DNA of 47,928 nt from Paracoccaceae bacterium (GTDB lineage Bacteria; Pseudomonadota; Alphaproteobacteria; Rhizobiales; Stappiaceae): the NCBI GenBank assembly GCA_002709505.1, contig PARB01000055.1, positions 1 through 47,928 on the forward strand. The letters are read 5' to 3'. The notes beneath the pieces were generated by a model. It ran no database searches. It was not told the DNA's origin and saw only the letters and a program-made list of their open reading frames with translations. Positions 26,843 through 37,484 of the stretch are shown here, in pieces; position 1 is the first letter of the stretch, and every line of letters begins with the position of its first letter. The translations under genes were made by a program, and so were the position numbers.

Positions 26843-28465
26843 ATGTCGGACTATGATTTTGTGGTCGTTGGCGCGGGGTCTGCCGGCGCGACCCTTGCCG
26901 CGCGCCTCAGCGAGAGCGGACGATATTCCGTCTGCCTGCTGGAGGCGGGCGGATCGGACCTGAATTTCTGGATCTGGATGCCGATCGGCTACGGCAAGGC
27001 GTTCTACAACGCCTCGATCAACTGGATGTACAGGACCGAGCCGGACCCCGGCCTCGCCAACCGCTCCGGCTACTGGCCGCGCGGCAAGGTGCTGGGCGGC
27101 TCCAGCTCGATCAACGCCATGGTCTACATCCGTGGCCAGCATGCGGATTTCGACGACTGGAAAGCAATGGGTAATCCCGGCTGGGGCTGGGACGACGTGC
27201 TGCCCTTCTTCAAGCGCGCCGAAACCAATGACGCCGGCGGCGACGACTTCAGGGGCGGCGACGGTCCCTTGCATGTGGCGACCATGCGCCGGGATCTCCA
27301 TCCCTTGTGCGATGTCTTCCTGGAGGCTGGGGAACAGGCGGGCTTTGCGCGCAATGTCGACTTCAACGGTGGCGACCAGGAGGGGGTGGGCGTCTATCAG
27401 AACACCGCCAAGGGCGGTTTCCGCATGTCGACGGCGCGCGCCTATCTGGCGCCGGCCCGCCGGCGGGCGAACCTGAAGATCGTCACTCGCGCCCACACCA
27501 CCCGCATCCTGATGGAAGGAAAACGCGCGGTCGGCATCGCTTACCGGCAAGGCGGCGCGGAAAAGACCGTTCGCGCCCGCCGCGAGGTGATCCTGAGTGC
27601 CGGTGCGGTAAACTCTCCGCAGATCCTGATGCTGTCCGGTATCGGACCGGCCGCGCATCTGAGGGCCAAGGGGATCGAGGTTCTGGAGGACCGGCCGGGC
27701 GTTGGCCAGAATCTGCAGGACCACCTGGGGCTCGACTATCTCTATCGCTCGAAGGTGCCGACCCTCAACAACCAGCTCTATCCCTGGTGGGGCAAGCTTC
27801 TGCAGGGCATGCGCTATGTCGCGACCCGGCGCGGGGCGCTGTCGCTCGGCGTCAACCAGGCCGGCGGTTTCGTGAGGAGCAATCCGGATGCGCCGCGCCC
27901 GAACATGCAGCTCTATTTTTCACCGGTGAGCTATACGAAAGCGCCCAAGGGCAAGCGCCCGCTGATGAACCCGGATCCGTTTCCCGGTTTCCTGCTCGGC
28001 ATGCAGCCGACCCGCCCGACGAGCCGGGGTCATATCTGCCTGCGCAGCGCCGATCCGTTTGCCGCACCGCAAATCCATCCCAATTCGCTCAGCACCAGTC
28101 AGGACCTGACCGAGATGGTCGAAGGGTGCAGGCTCCTGCGAAAGATTGCCGCGACGCCCGCCATGCAGACGGTGATCGATACGGAGATCGTGCCCGGTCC
28201 GCTGGTGCAAAGCGACGAGGAGATGCTGGAGGATGTGCGCAACCGCTGTTCCACGGTGTTTCATCCGGTGAGCACCTGCCGCATGGGGCCCGATCCGGCG
28301 GTCGATGTCGTCGATGCAAGGCTTCGGGTCTACGGGGTGGAGGCCTTGCGCGTCGTCGATGCCTCGATCTTTCCGACCGTGACCTCCGGTAACACCAACG
28401 CCCCGGCGATCATGGTCGGTGAAAAGGGCGCGGACCTGATCCTCGCCGATCATTCGAACGCCTGA
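26843..28465 (+). CDS. GMC-family FAD oxidoreductase (choline dehydrogenase-like)
   Basis: A 540-aa GMC flavoprotein. The FAD-binding motif VVGAGSAGATLAARLSE is at the N-terminus, the GMC signature 1 region reads GKVLGGSSSINAMVYIRGQ, signature 2 reads GAVNSPQILMLSGIGP, and the catalytic pair is present (His in VFHPVSTCRMG, Asn in SGNTNAPAIM). It oxidises an alcohol to an aldehyde. BetA is the nearest well-known relative, but family resemblance does not define the substrate. It sits directly behind the importer, with an aldehyde dehydrogenase across the MocR gene, so an alcohol-aldehyde-acid route is plausible. Confidence 0.94.
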   Translation: MSDYDFVVVGAGSAGATLAARLSESGRYSVCLLEAGGSDLNFWIWMPIGYGKAFYNASINWMYRTEPDPGLANRSGYWPRGKVLGGSSSINAMVYIRGQHADFDDWKAMGNPGWGWDDVLPFFKRAETNDAGGDDFRGGDGPLHVATMRRDLHPLCDVFLEAGEQAGFARNVDFNGGDQEGVGVYQNTAKGGFRMSTARAYLAPARRRANLKIVTRAHTTRILMEGKRAVGIAYRQGGAEKTVRARREVILSAGAVNSPQILMLSGIGPAAHLRAKGIEVLEDRPGVGQNLQDHLGLDYLYRSKVPTLNNQLYPWWGKLLQGMRYVATRRGALSLGVNQAGGFVRSNPDAPRPNMQLYFSPVSYTKAPKGKRPLMNPDPFPGFLLGMQPTRPTSRGHICLRSADPFAAPQIHPNSLSTSQDLTEMVEGCRLLRKIAATPAMQTVIDTEIVPGPLVQSDEEMLEDVRNRCSTVFHPVSTCRMGPDPAVDVVDARLRVYGVEALRVVDASIFPTVTSGNTNAPAIMVGEKGADLILADHSNA

Positions 28466-28476
28466 GAAAGGCCGTC

Positions 28477-29778
28477 ATGCGTGCCACCGACCTGTTCACC
28501 GAGGATTTCTCCGCAACGCCCTATTGGCAAGGCGCGACGCCACAGCCGGCTCTTCCCCCGGTGAACCTGCCGGGAGAGGCCGATGTGGTCATCGTCGGCG
28601 CGGGCTACACCGGCCTCAATGCCGCGCTGCAGACGGCGCGCGCGGGCCTGTCGACGCTTGTGCTCGATGCACAGCAGCCAGGATGGGGATGCAGCACCCG
28701 CAACGGCGGACAGGTTTCCACCTCCATCAAGCCGTCCTTCGCCGCCCTGACGCGCCGCTACGGCGAGGCACTTGCCCGCGAGCTGCTGGAAGAGGGACAG
28801 GCCTCGCTCGACTACATGCACGCGCTTGTCTCTGAGGAAAAGCTCGACTGCGATCTGAGGACAGTCGGCCGGTTCCACGGGGCGCACAAGCCGCATCTCT
28901 ACGATGCGCTTGTGCGCGAATGCGCTGCCGGCCACCCGGTCTGGGACACGGGCGCCTATGCGGTTCCCAAGGCGGAGATGGCAAGCGAGCTCGGCACCGA
29001 TGCCTATCATGGCGGGGTGGTCTATCCGCATCATGCCTCGATCGATGTCGGCAAGTATCATCCCGCCCTGCTTGCGCGCGTGCGGGAGTCCGGGGCGCTG
29101 GTGAAGGCGCATTGCACGGTGACCGCGCTGTCGCGCGTTGGTGCGGGCTTTGAGGTTGCAACCGCGCAAGGAGCGGTGCGGGCCGGCAAGGTGATCCTGG
29201 CGACGAACGGCTATTCGGGACCGCTCTCGCCCTGGCACCGCCGTCGTATCATCCCCATCGGCTCCTATGTCATCGCGACAGAGGAGATCCCGCGCTCGGT
29301 GATGGACAAGATCATGCCGACGGACAGGGTGCTCTCCGACACCCGCAAGCTCGTCTATTACTACCGTCCCTCGCCGGACCGGAAACGGGTGCTCTTCGGC
29401 GGACGGGTGTCGCTGAGCGAGACCGATCCGCGCAAGAGCGCGGTGAAGCTGCACCGCGATCTCGTGCAGCTGTTTCCGGAGCTGAAAGCGACCCGCGTCA
29501 GCCAGTCCTGGATGGGGTTCGTTGGCTATACGTTCGACACGATGGCCCATTGCGGCGAGGATCGCGGCCTGTTTCATGCCATGGGCTTTTGCGGTTCGGG
29601 TGTCGGCATGGCGAGCTATCTTGGCATGCGCACCGGCCGGGCCGCCGCCGGCCTTGACCGGAAACGCTCCGCCTTTTCGCGGATCGCCTTCCCCACGCGA
29701 CCGCTTTATGCCGGAAATCCCTGGTTTCTGGCGCCGTCTGTGCTTGTCTATCGGCTGCGCGACCGGATCGGCATCTGA
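28477..29778 (+). CDS. FAD-dependent amine oxidoreductase (PuuB/DAO-like)
   Basis: A 433-aa DAO-superfamily flavoprotein. The N-terminal dinucleotide motif is VVIVGAGYTGLNAALQTA at about residue 35, with TRNGGQVS following, as in PuuB (gamma-glutamylputrescine oxidase) and related enzymes. A YYYRPSPDRKRVLFGGR stretch and a C-terminal GFCGSGVGMA stretch fit the family. It would oxidise a secondary amine or N-methyl compound to an imine/aldehyde. Last gene of the importer operon. No gamma-glutamylputrescine synthetase (puuA) is present here, which argues against a standard Puu pathway. Confidence 0.92.
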   Translation: MRATDLFTEDFSATPYWQGATPQPALPPVNLPGEADVVIVGAGYTGLNAALQTARAGLSTLVLDAQQPGWGCSTRNGGQVSTSIKPSFAALTRRYGEALARELLEEGQASLDYMHALVSEEKLDCDLRTVGRFHGAHKPHLYDALVRECAAGHPVWDTGAYAVPKAEMASELGTDAYHGGVVYPHHASIDVGKYHPALLARVRESGALVKAHCTVTALSRVGAGFEVATAQGAVRAGKVILATNGYSGPLSPWHRRRIIPIGSYVIATEEIPRSVMDKIMPTDRVLSDTRKLVYYYRPSPDRKRVLFGGRVSLSETDPRKSAVKLHRDLVQLFPELKATRVSQSWMGFVGYTFDTMAHCGEDRGLFHAMGFCGSGVGMASYLGMRTGRAAAGLDRKRSAFSRIAFPTRPLYAGNPWFLAPSVLVYRLRDRIGI

Positions 29779-29940
29779 AGAGTGTCGGGCACGCGCCCGT
29801 GCATCTGATTGGCGGGTATCGATCGTCAGGGGGTGCGGCGGTCAGGCGAGGGTTGTACACAGGAGCAGGGGGCAAAGGGGCGCGACCGACTCGCACCTCC
29901 GGCGACACGTGCCGCGAGACCTGGTGGGAGACTGAATGCA

Positions 29941-31134
29941 ATGAATGACGACGCGCACGTCGCCTGGCTTTGCGACGCGTCCGACCGCTGGACAGAATGG
30001 CTGCTGGGCTCGGCGATGCCCCTTTGGAGCAGGATTGGCGTCGATCCCGCCAATGGCGGCTTTGCGGAAGAGATTGCCCTTGGCGGCGCGCCGGGTCTGA
30101 TGGTTTCCCGGCGCAGTCGTGTCCAGCCGCGGCAGATCTATTCGGTGATTGAAGCCGGGCGGCTTGGCTGGTCGGGAGACTGGCCGGCAATCGCGGGCCG
30201 GGCCCTGGACTGGTATCTCGACTGCTTCCGGTTGCCCGACGGGACATTCGCCGACCTGGTTGCACCCGACGGAACGCTGCTTGAGGGGCGTTTCGACCTC
30301 TACAATCAGGCCTTCGCGCTTTTCGGGCTGGCGCATGCAGCCGCAGCGCTGCCCGGACGGCGCGCGGAGCTTGAGGCGGTCGCGGCCACGCTTCTCGACA
30401 GGCTCGAGACGGACTACCGGCATCCGGATGCTGGGTTTGAGGAGAGCCGTCCGCCAAGCCTGCCGTTGCGCGCCAATCCGCATATGCATCTTCTTGAAGC
30501 CGCACTCGCCTGGGAGGAGGTTTCCGAGGACGCCGCGTGGAGCAGGATCGCCGACGAGATCATGGAGCTCGCGCTTGCCCGCTTCATCGATCCGCAGACC
30601 GGGGCGTTGAGGGAGTTTTTCGCAAGTGACTGGCACCCCATGCCCGGCGACAGCGGACGCCAGGTCGAGCCGGGACATCAGTTCGAATGGGCTTGGCTTG
30701 CGCTTTTGTGGTCGCGGAGGCGCGGGCGTGCGGATGCCGCCATCGCCGCCCGTCGCCTGTTCGCCGTTGGCGAGACATGGGGTATTTGTCCCCGGCGAAA
30801 GGTTGCGGTTCTGGAGCTGAATGACGATTTTTCGGCGCGTGCGCCGGTCGCGAGGCTTTGGGTGCAGGCCGAATGGATCAAGGCGGCGCTGGCGCTCGCC
30901 CATGCGTCCGCAGGGCCGGAGCGGCTGCATTATCTCGCCGCCGCCCGGCAGGCCGTTTCGGCGCTGGAGATGTTTCTGGTGGACGACCCGGCCGGGCTGT
31001 GGCGTGACAAGCTCGGCGACGACGGCCGCTTTGTGACGGAACCCGCACCGGCAAGCTCATTCTACCACATTGTTTGCGCGGTGTCGGAGTTGGCCAAGGC
31101 CTGCGGGCAATACCGGCCCGCCAAAAACAAATAG
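29941..31134 (+). CDS. N-acylglucosamine 2-epimerase (AGE)-family sugar isomerase
   Basis: A 397-aa (alpha/alpha)6-barrel protein of the AGE/mannose isomerase family. Characteristic stretches: YNQAFALFGLAHA, NPHMHLLEAALAWEE (a conserved histidine) and the signature EPGHQFEWAWLALLW. The start at 29941 (MNDDAHVAWL) has a GGAG 12 nt upstream, a little far. Family members interconvert mannose, glucose and fructose, or their N-acyl forms. It precedes the polysaccharide export genes and may supply a sugar precursor. The 162-nt gap upstream carries only a small GCACG/CGTGC hairpin. Confidence 0.88.
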   Translation: MNDDAHVAWLCDASDRWTEWLLGSAMPLWSRIGVDPANGGFAEEIALGGAPGLMVSRRSRVQPRQIYSVIEAGRLGWSGDWPAIAGRALDWYLDCFRLPDGTFADLVAPDGTLLEGRFDLYNQAFALFGLAHAAAALPGRRAELEAVAATLLDRLETDYRHPDAGFEESRPPSLPLRANPHMHLLEAALAWEEVSEDAAWSRIADEIMELALARFIDPQTGALREFFASDWHPMPGDSGRQVEPGHQFEWAWLALLWSRRRGRADAAIAARRLFAVGETWGICPRRKVAVLELNDDFSARAPVARLWVQAEWIKAALALAHASAGPERLHYLAAARQAVSALEMFLVDDPAGLWRDKLGDDGRFVTEPAPASSFYHIVCAVSELAKACGQYRPAKNK

Positions 31135-31318
31135 AGATCCTGCGGTCCTCTGGTCGCACGCCAGCCATGTGTCTGTTCGGATGGCCTCGTTTGCTATATA
31201 GCAGCGGTGGAGGGTGGTCTTTCATTGGATGCCGCGACAGGTGTGGTTAATGAATTTTCCATTTTTTAAACAAAAAGTTGTTGAATGAGACCTCGAGACG
31301 CATCTTGTCGACTCTCTG
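31135..31318 (+). promoter_or_regulatory. AT-rich region upstream of the capsule export genes
   Basis: Local GC falls sharply here, with TTTTTTAAACAAAAAG around 31263-31278 and a palindrome GCTATATAGC at 31193-31202 that could include a -10 box. It probably carries the promoter of the kps-like genes. No ORF is supported. Confidence 0.3.
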
Positions 31319-32647
31319 ATGGTGACGGAGCCAATGTCTGAAAAATCTGACGTGAAGCTTGCTGCGCCTGAAAAGAGCAAGGCTGCCATTTCCCAACCAA
31401 AGGCTGAGGACGCTGTTTCCGGGACGGCCAAACAGGTCAAGGAGCAGAAAGAACCTCGGGTGATCCCGCTGCGCATCGATCGTGCGGCGGCAGCGATCGT
31501 GCGCAAGACCGATCTGAACATGCGGCCGCGTCAGTGGCGGCGGTTGCTTCTGAAGCTGTCTTTCGCTCTGTGTGTGCTTCTGCCTGGACTTTTGGGTGCG
31601 CTGTATTTCTTCGTGATTGCGTCGGATCGCTACGCGGCCAGCGCGAGTTTCTCCGTTCGCAGCATGGATGCGACGCCTGCCGGGGGCGATTTTCTGGGCG
31701 CCATCGCCGGCCTGTCGAGCGTCGGCACAACGACGACGGATTCCTTCATCCTTCTCGAGTACCTGAAAAGCCGCGAGCTTATCGAGAAAGTGCAAAGCGA
31801 GTTCGATCTGCGATCGGCCTTCAGCGATCGCAATATCGACTTTCTGTACCGGCTAGATCCGGATGCTCCCATTGAAGATCTGGTGAGCTACTGGAATTCG
31901 ATGATAACGGCGTCTTACGAAAACACCTCGTCGATCCTGACCTTCGAGGCTCAGGCGTTCACTGCGGAAGATGCGGAAACGATCGCGAGCCTGATCGTCA
32001 AATATTCCCAGGAGTTGATCAACAAGCTGTCGGAAAGCGCCAGACAGGATGCCGTCCGGTTTGCGCAAAAGGAAGTGGCGACAGCCGAAGTCAGGCTGAA
32101 GGTCATCCGGGAGGAGATGCGCAAGTTCCGCTCGTCCTCTCGTGCCGTGGACCCGACGGCCTCCGCCGCAGCCCAGGTTCAGCTGGTGACCGGTATTGAA
32201 ACGCAATTGATCGAACTCAGGGCCCGGCTCGGAACGCTCCTGGCCTCGCTCGACGAGGACGCGTTGCCAGTCGTTCAGCTTCGCAAGCAGATTTCCTCAC
32301 TGGAGAAGCAGCTGATCGAAAGGGAAACCGAGGTCAACGGTGAGGCACAAGACGACAGCCGCATAGGCCGGGGCTTGTCGAGCCTGCTCGCCGATTACGA
32401 GAAGCTGCAAGTCGACATGGAGTTCGGACAAAAGAGCTATGCCGCCGCGCTCGCTTCTCTGGAGCGGGCTCGCGCCGAAGCGGACCGTCAGCAGCGCTTC
32501 CTGGCCGTGTTCGTTTCGCCCGGCATTCCCCAGACGGCAATCTATCCCTATCGGTTCATCGGTGCCGGGCTGACGTTCGTCATTGCCTTGATCCTGTGGT
32601 CCATCGGTGTGCTTATTGCCTATTCCGTCAGGGACAGCATGCGGTAG
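31319..32647 (+). CDS. kpsE: Capsule polysaccharide export inner-membrane protein (KpsE/PCP family)
   Basis: A 442-aa polysaccharide co-polymerase-type protein. There is a charged cytoplasmic N-terminus of about 70 residues, one membrane helix (LSFALCVLLPGLLGALYFFV), a long periplasmic region with coiled-coil-prone stretches (about 230-400), and a C-terminal helix (GAGLTFVIALILWSIGVLIAY). This layout is that of KpsE/CtrB/BexC, which link the KpsMT exporter to the outer-membrane channel. An alternative start at 31334 (MSEKSD) is possible; neither has a well-spaced ribosome-binding site. Confidence 0.88.
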   Translation: MVTEPMSEKSDVKLAAPEKSKAAISQPKAEDAVSGTAKQVKEQKEPRVIPLRIDRAAAAIVRKTDLNMRPRQWRRLLLKLSFALCVLLPGLLGALYFFVIASDRYAASASFSVRSMDATPAGGDFLGAIAGLSSVGTTTTDSFILLEYLKSRELIEKVQSEFDLRSAFSDRNIDFLYRLDPDAPIEDLVSYWNSMITASYENTSSILTFEAQAFTAEDAETIASLIVKYSQELINKLSESARQDAVRFAQKEVATAEVRLKVIREEMRKFRSSSRAVDPTASAAAQVQLVTGIETQLIELRARLGTLLASLDEDALPVVQLRKQISSLEKQLIERETEVNGEAQDDSRIGRGLSSLLADYEKLQVDMEFGQKSYAAALASLERARAEADRQQRFLAVFVSPGIPQTAIYPYRFIGAGLTFVIALILWSIGVLIAYSVRDSMR

Positions 32648-32671
32648 CGCCCGAAGGGCAGGGATCGTTCA

Positions 32672-33460
32672 ATGTCGACAGCAATGGACCGCATCGAAAA
32701 CCCGCTGCTGGTAAAGGGCCGTGTGATATCGGCACTTGTGCTGCGCGAGGCGCGTGTCACGTTCGGGTCGGTCAAGCTGGGCTATTTCTGGGCCGTCGCG
32801 GAGCCGATCATCGGCACTGCGATCCTGACATTGATTTTTTCGTTCATCGCGCGCCATCCCCCGATCGGGACCAGCTTCGCGCTGTTTTATGCGACGGGCA
32901 TTTTTACCTTCCAGCTTTACCGCAAGATGTCGGGATCGCTGATGTCCGTGTTTTCGGCCAATCGCGGTCTTCTGGGCTATCCTCTCGTAACGGAGCTGGA
33001 TGTCGTTTTCGGGCGGTTTTGTCTTATTTTCCTGACATATATCATGATATTCACGATCTTCTTTGCCGCGCTGATCCTGCTTGGACTCGCGCATTTTCCG
33101 CGCAGGCTCGATATCGTGTTGATGGCGATCGGAGCCACGGGGCTGCTCGGCCTGGGCGTCGGTTTGACCAATGCCGTAATCGTGGTGCTCTGGCCGACCT
33201 GGAAGCGGATCGAGGGGATCATCAGTCGCCCGATGTTCTTTATTTCCGGCGTTTTCTTCGTGCCGAGCCAGTTTCCGCAGGACGTGCGCTACTATCTGTC
33301 CTGGAACCCGTTGTTGCATGCGATTGACTGGTTCCGGGCTGGATATTATCCGAACTACGATAGCTCTGTTCTGGACCTTGGATTTCTCTGGTTCTGTATT
33401 GGCCTGTTTCTCGCCATCGCTTTGTGCATGGAACGGCTGTACCGCAAGCACAGGGTTTGA
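32672..33460 (+). CDS. kpsM: Capsule polysaccharide ABC-2 type exporter permease (KpsM)
   Basis: A 262-aa membrane protein with about six helices and an ABC-2 transporter layout. It starts MSTAMDRIENPLLVKGRV, and the LGYFWAVAEPIIGTAIL segment and the late PQDVRYYLSWNPLLHAIDWFR are typical of KpsM/Wzm exporters. It moves finished polysaccharide across the inner membrane with KpsT. Codon use is less G/C-rich than in the flanking metabolic genes (for example around 33020-33060), a common trait of exchanged polysaccharide loci. Confidence 0.93.
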   Translation: MSTAMDRIENPLLVKGRVISALVLREARVTFGSVKLGYFWAVAEPIIGTAILTLIFSFIARHPPIGTSFALFYATGIFTFQLYRKMSGSLMSVFSANRGLLGYPLVTELDVVFGRFCLIFLTYIMIFTIFFAALILLGLAHFPRRLDIVLMAIGATGLLGLGVGLTNAVIVVLWPTWKRIEGIISRPMFFISGVFFVPSQFPQDVRYYLSWNPLLHAIDWFRAGYYPNYDSSVLDLGFLWFCIGLFLAIALCMERLYRKHRV

Positions 33461-33558
33461 CGCGCGGGCGGCAGATCGTGGACGGCATCAATCCGGATGA
33501 CCTTCAAGCAAGGAGACGGACCAACGCCGCCTGATGAGGCGGCTATCCGGCAACCGCA

Positions 33559-34215
33559 ATGATAAGTTTCAATGGGGTTCGCAAGAGCTACCGTGTCAAC
33601 GGCCACCGGAAAGTGGTCATCGATGACCTGACGCTCGACCTGCCGTCGGATCGCAATGTGGCGATCATCGGCCGGAATGGTGCGGGCAAGTCGACGCTCA
33701 TGCGTCTGATCGCCGGGGCGGAGTTGCCGGACGAGGGGCGCATTATCCGCCGGGGCAAGGTCTCCTGGCCCTTGGGCTTCAGCGGCGGCTTCAACGGCGA
33801 CATGACCGGGATCGAGAACGCCCGCTTCGTTGCCCGGATGTATGGCGAGGACACCGAGCGCGTCGTTGCGTATGTGGAGGATTTCGCGGAGCTTGGGGAG
33901 TCGATGTCCCTGCCGATCCGAACCTATTCAAGCGGCATGAAGGCCAGGATGGCTTTCGGGGTCAGCATGGCCATCGACTTTTCCTACTATCTGATCGACG
34001 AGGTGACCGCCGTCGGCGACGAACGCTTCAAGCGCAAATGCGCGGCGGTATTCGAGGAAAAGATCGAGAAGGCCCGGATCATCATGATTTCGCACAGTCT
34101 CGGCACGATCCGCCGGTTCTGCCAGAGCGCCTGTTTCATGGAAGGCGGTCACCTGCACTATTTCGAGGATATCGAAGACGCGATCGCCGCCCATCAACGG
34201 GTCCAGAACGAGTGA
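33559..34215 (+). CDS. kpsT: Capsule polysaccharide ABC exporter ATP-binding protein (KpsT)
   Basis: A 218-aa ATPase: Walker A GRNGAGKSTLMRLIAG, signature region TYSSGMKARMAFG (the SSGM form of LSGGQ typical of polysaccharide exporters), Walker B YLIDEVTAVGD, H-loop histidine in MISHSLG. The short length without an extended C-terminal domain fits KpsT rather than Wzt. It follows kpsM by 98 nt. Confidence 0.94.
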   Translation: MISFNGVRKSYRVNGHRKVVIDDLTLDLPSDRNVAIIGRNGAGKSTLMRLIAGAELPDEGRIIRRGKVSWPLGFSGGFNGDMTGIENARFVARMYGEDTERVVAYVEDFAELGESMSLPIRTYSSGMKARMAFGVSMAIDFSYYLIDEVTAVGDERFKRKCAAVFEEKIEKARIIMISHSLGTIRRFCQSACFMEGGHLHYFEDIEDAIAAHQRVQNE

Positions 34216-35555
<1,340 letters not shown>

Positions 35556-36575
35556 TCAGGATTTCTTGCTGTTCTGGCGCTTGTTTCCGGCTGATTTTGC
35601 CATCAGTTTTCGGCTCGCTGCCCGTGTGTAGGTGGCCGCCTGGCTCGGGTTGGTCCAGCCGAACATCGACATCAGCTCATGATCCGTTGCGCCGCCTTCT
35701 GCGACCTCTTCCGCTGCGGACTTCCTGAGCCCGTGCGCCGCGAGTTCGTGTAGTCCGGCTGCGTTGCATTTCTTGCGAAACCAGTTGCCAAAGCCGGACG
35801 AAGAGAAGGGGTGACCATAGCCGGTCACCAAATATGTATCCGTGCCCACAGGCGAGACATCGAGCACCGCCTGCAGCTCGGGCGAGAGCGCGATGTAGGC
35901 GATTTCCCCGGTCTTGGCGGTTGAAATCTGAATGGTGCCGTCGTCAACGTGTCCGGGCCCCAGACGCACGATATCCGAGCGGCGCAAGCCGGTGTGAAAG
36001 AGCAGCTCGAACGCGAGACGCTCCCGGGTGCCAAGCGGCCAGCGCGCGCGATACTGCCTGATATCGGCGGCCGTCCAGGGCCGAAAGCCGGCAGACTTGA
36101 CCTTGATCTGATCGACGCCGGCCGTCGGGTCTTGCGTGACTTCATCCAGTTCGCGGATCGCCCATTTGAACAGGGCGCTCATGACCTTGAGGAAGTGGTT
36201 GGCCGCATGAGGCCGCTCTGCGCGGTCGTCCCGTCCCTGGCGGATCACGGCACTGGTGATGGCGTCAACCGGTTCGTGACCGACCTTGTCGGAGATCTTC
36301 GCCAGCATGTTGCTGCGGTAACGGCGGGTGGGCGGTGCCAGCGCGCGGAATGCATGGCTGGCCTGGTAGCGCGCGAAGAGCCAACCGATCGTGTTCTTCG
36401 AAAACCTGGACTTCGGCAGCTCGACACCCGCAAGCGCCGCCCGATACGCGGCCATGAACTCCGGCGAGCCGTATTTGCCGGGCAGGACAACGCGCTTGCC
36501 GTTGCCCTTTCTGAAATACCAGCGCGGCTTTCCATGGCGGTCCTTTTCCCGGACCATGTACATCTGCCGCTTCAT
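35556..36575 (-). CDS. int: Phage tyrosine-recombinase integrase
   Basis: A 339-aa integrase. There is an N-terminal arm-binding segment, a core-binding helical domain (about 85-170) and a C-terminal catalytic domain with the arginine in FHTGLRRSDIVRLG, the HGLRKSAAEEVA box, the tryptophan in MFGWTNPSQAA and the nucleophile tyrosine in TYTRAAS. The start at 36575 (MKRQMYMVREK) overlaps the stop of the small gene upstream (TGATG). It would catalyse insertion into and excision from the pseB site. It reads toward the junction, as is normal. Confidence 0.94.
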   Translation of the reverse strand: MKRQMYMVREKDRHGKPRWYFRKGNGKRVVLPGKYGSPEFMAAYRAALAGVELPKSRFSKNTIGWLFARYQASHAFRALAPPTRRYRSNMLAKISDKVGHEPVDAITSAVIRQGRDDRAERPHAANHFLKVMSALFKWAIRELDEVTQDPTAGVDQIKVKSAGFRPWTAADIRQYRARWPLGTRERLAFELLFHTGLRRSDIVRLGPGHVDDGTIQISTAKTGEIAYIALSPELQAVLDVSPVGTDTYLVTGYGHPFSSSGFGNWFRKKCNAAGLHELAAHGLRKSAAEEVAEGGATDHELMSMFGWTNPSQAATYTRAASRKLMAKSAGNKRQNSKKS

Positions 36576-36733
36576 CAGATGCGGATCTCGCGCGGCGCCG
36601 GCGGCAGGGTAACGGTGTCGGCGATGACGCGGACCGTTCCGTCCTTCGTGACCTCCACCGCGCCGATGGTCATGCCGGCCTTTCGGGCGCCTTCCACCGC
36701 GCGTTTGATCTCCGCCTGGGTTGCGGTGCTCAT
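36575..36733 (-). CDS. Small conserved-looking protein upstream of int (52 aa)
   Basis: A 52-aa ORF with a strong ribosome-binding site (GAGGGAGGAA) before the ATG at 36733 and TGATG coupling to the integrase. The product starts MSTATQAEIKRAVEGARKAG, a predicted helix, followed by GAVEVTKDGTVRVIAD, a two-strand hairpin. The alpha-beta layout hints at a small regulatory or excisionase-assisting role, but I do not recognise a family. Confidence 0.65.
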   Translation of the reverse strand: MSTATQAEIKRAVEGARKAGMTIGAVEVTKDGTVRVIADTVTLPPAPREIRI

Positions 36734-36810
36734 CGTGGGTTTCCTCCCTCGACATGGTCCGGTGTGTTGGCCCGTTCCATGGCCTTGACGTTGCGCCGGT
36801 TCCCGGTCAT
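36730..36810 (-). CDS. Tiny coupling ORF (26 aa) between HD hydrolase and the 52-aa gene
   Basis: A 26-codon frame beginning MTGNRRNVKAMERANTPDH. Its ATG overlaps the upstream stop (ATGA, 36810-36807) and its own TGA overlaps the next ATG (ATGA, 36733-36730). It carries the ribosome-binding site of the downstream gene. It may be a real microprotein or simply a way to keep ribosomes on the message. Confidence 0.35.
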   Translation of the reverse strand: MTGNRRNVKAMERANTPDHVEGGNPR

Positions 36811-37484
36811 CCCGCGCCTCGCCCGTCAATGCCGTAGAGTGCGAGACGTGCGGCGAATTCCTCGGCCGCCTTGTCCGGTCCCCACGGCTTGATCCGGGTC
36901 TTCAGCGGCTCGGCGAGCTTTCCCCACGCGCCGGGCTTTTCGCTTTCGGCGCAGAGGTCGCGTACCTCGGTGGCCAGCAAGCGCGCGTCGAGCGCGTCGA
37001 TCATGGGGCGGTAGGTCGCGGCTTCGTCCGGGTGGATGCCGGCGGCGGCGAAGATGGCGCTGTCGAGCCGTCTTTTTGCGACATGGATAAGCATCGAGAC
37101 CGCCCCGGTCGCTCCGTTCGGATAGTCAAGGAAGGAGACCGCGCCGTTTGCGGTGTTCAGATAGTCAAGAAAGTCATTGGTCGGTGTGGTGATGTCTCCG
37201 ATGAACGCTTCGTGCGCGTCGTGCAGCAATGCGAGCAGCCTGGCGACCGGGGGGCCGCTGGCGTTGTCATGGGCGAGGCACGAATGCTGGGCCACGACAT
37301 AGAGACAGTTCGACGTCGCGGCGTCGTATCGCGCCAGACCCGACAGGGCGGACACGATATCCGGCCAATGGATGTCGTCGGCCGTCAGGTTTGCCAGGTC
37401 GACGATGCGCCCCGAGGCCATGTGTTTCCAGACCGGGGCGGGGCGGGTAACGGGTGCTTTTTGTGTGTCGAGGCTCGTGGTCAT
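36807..37484 (-). CDS. HD-domain phosphohydrolase (phage, YfbR-like)
   Basis: A 225-aa protein. The HD-domain metal motif is readable as H in VAQHSCLAH, HD in LLALLHDAHEAFIGDI, and a later aspartate. Related phage and bacterial proteins are 5'-nucleotidases or dNTP-level hydrolases. The opening WKHMASGRIVDLANLTADDI is common to HD-family hydrolases of alphaproteobacterial phages. The start at 37484 has AGGATC upstream; the longer frame adds an unlikely basic/proline-rich leader. It heads the part of the operon leading to int. Confidence 0.8.
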   Translation of the reverse strand: MTTSLDTQKAPVTRPAPVWKHMASGRIVDLANLTADDIHWPDIVSALSGLARYDAATSNCLYVVAQHSCLAHDNASGPPVARLLALLHDAHEAFIGDITTPTNDFLDYLNTANGAVSFLDYPNGATGAVSMLIHVAKRRLDSAIFAAAGIHPDEAATYRPMIDALDARLLATEVRDLCAESEKPGAWGKLAEPLKTRIKPWGPDKAAEEFAARLALYGIDGRGAG

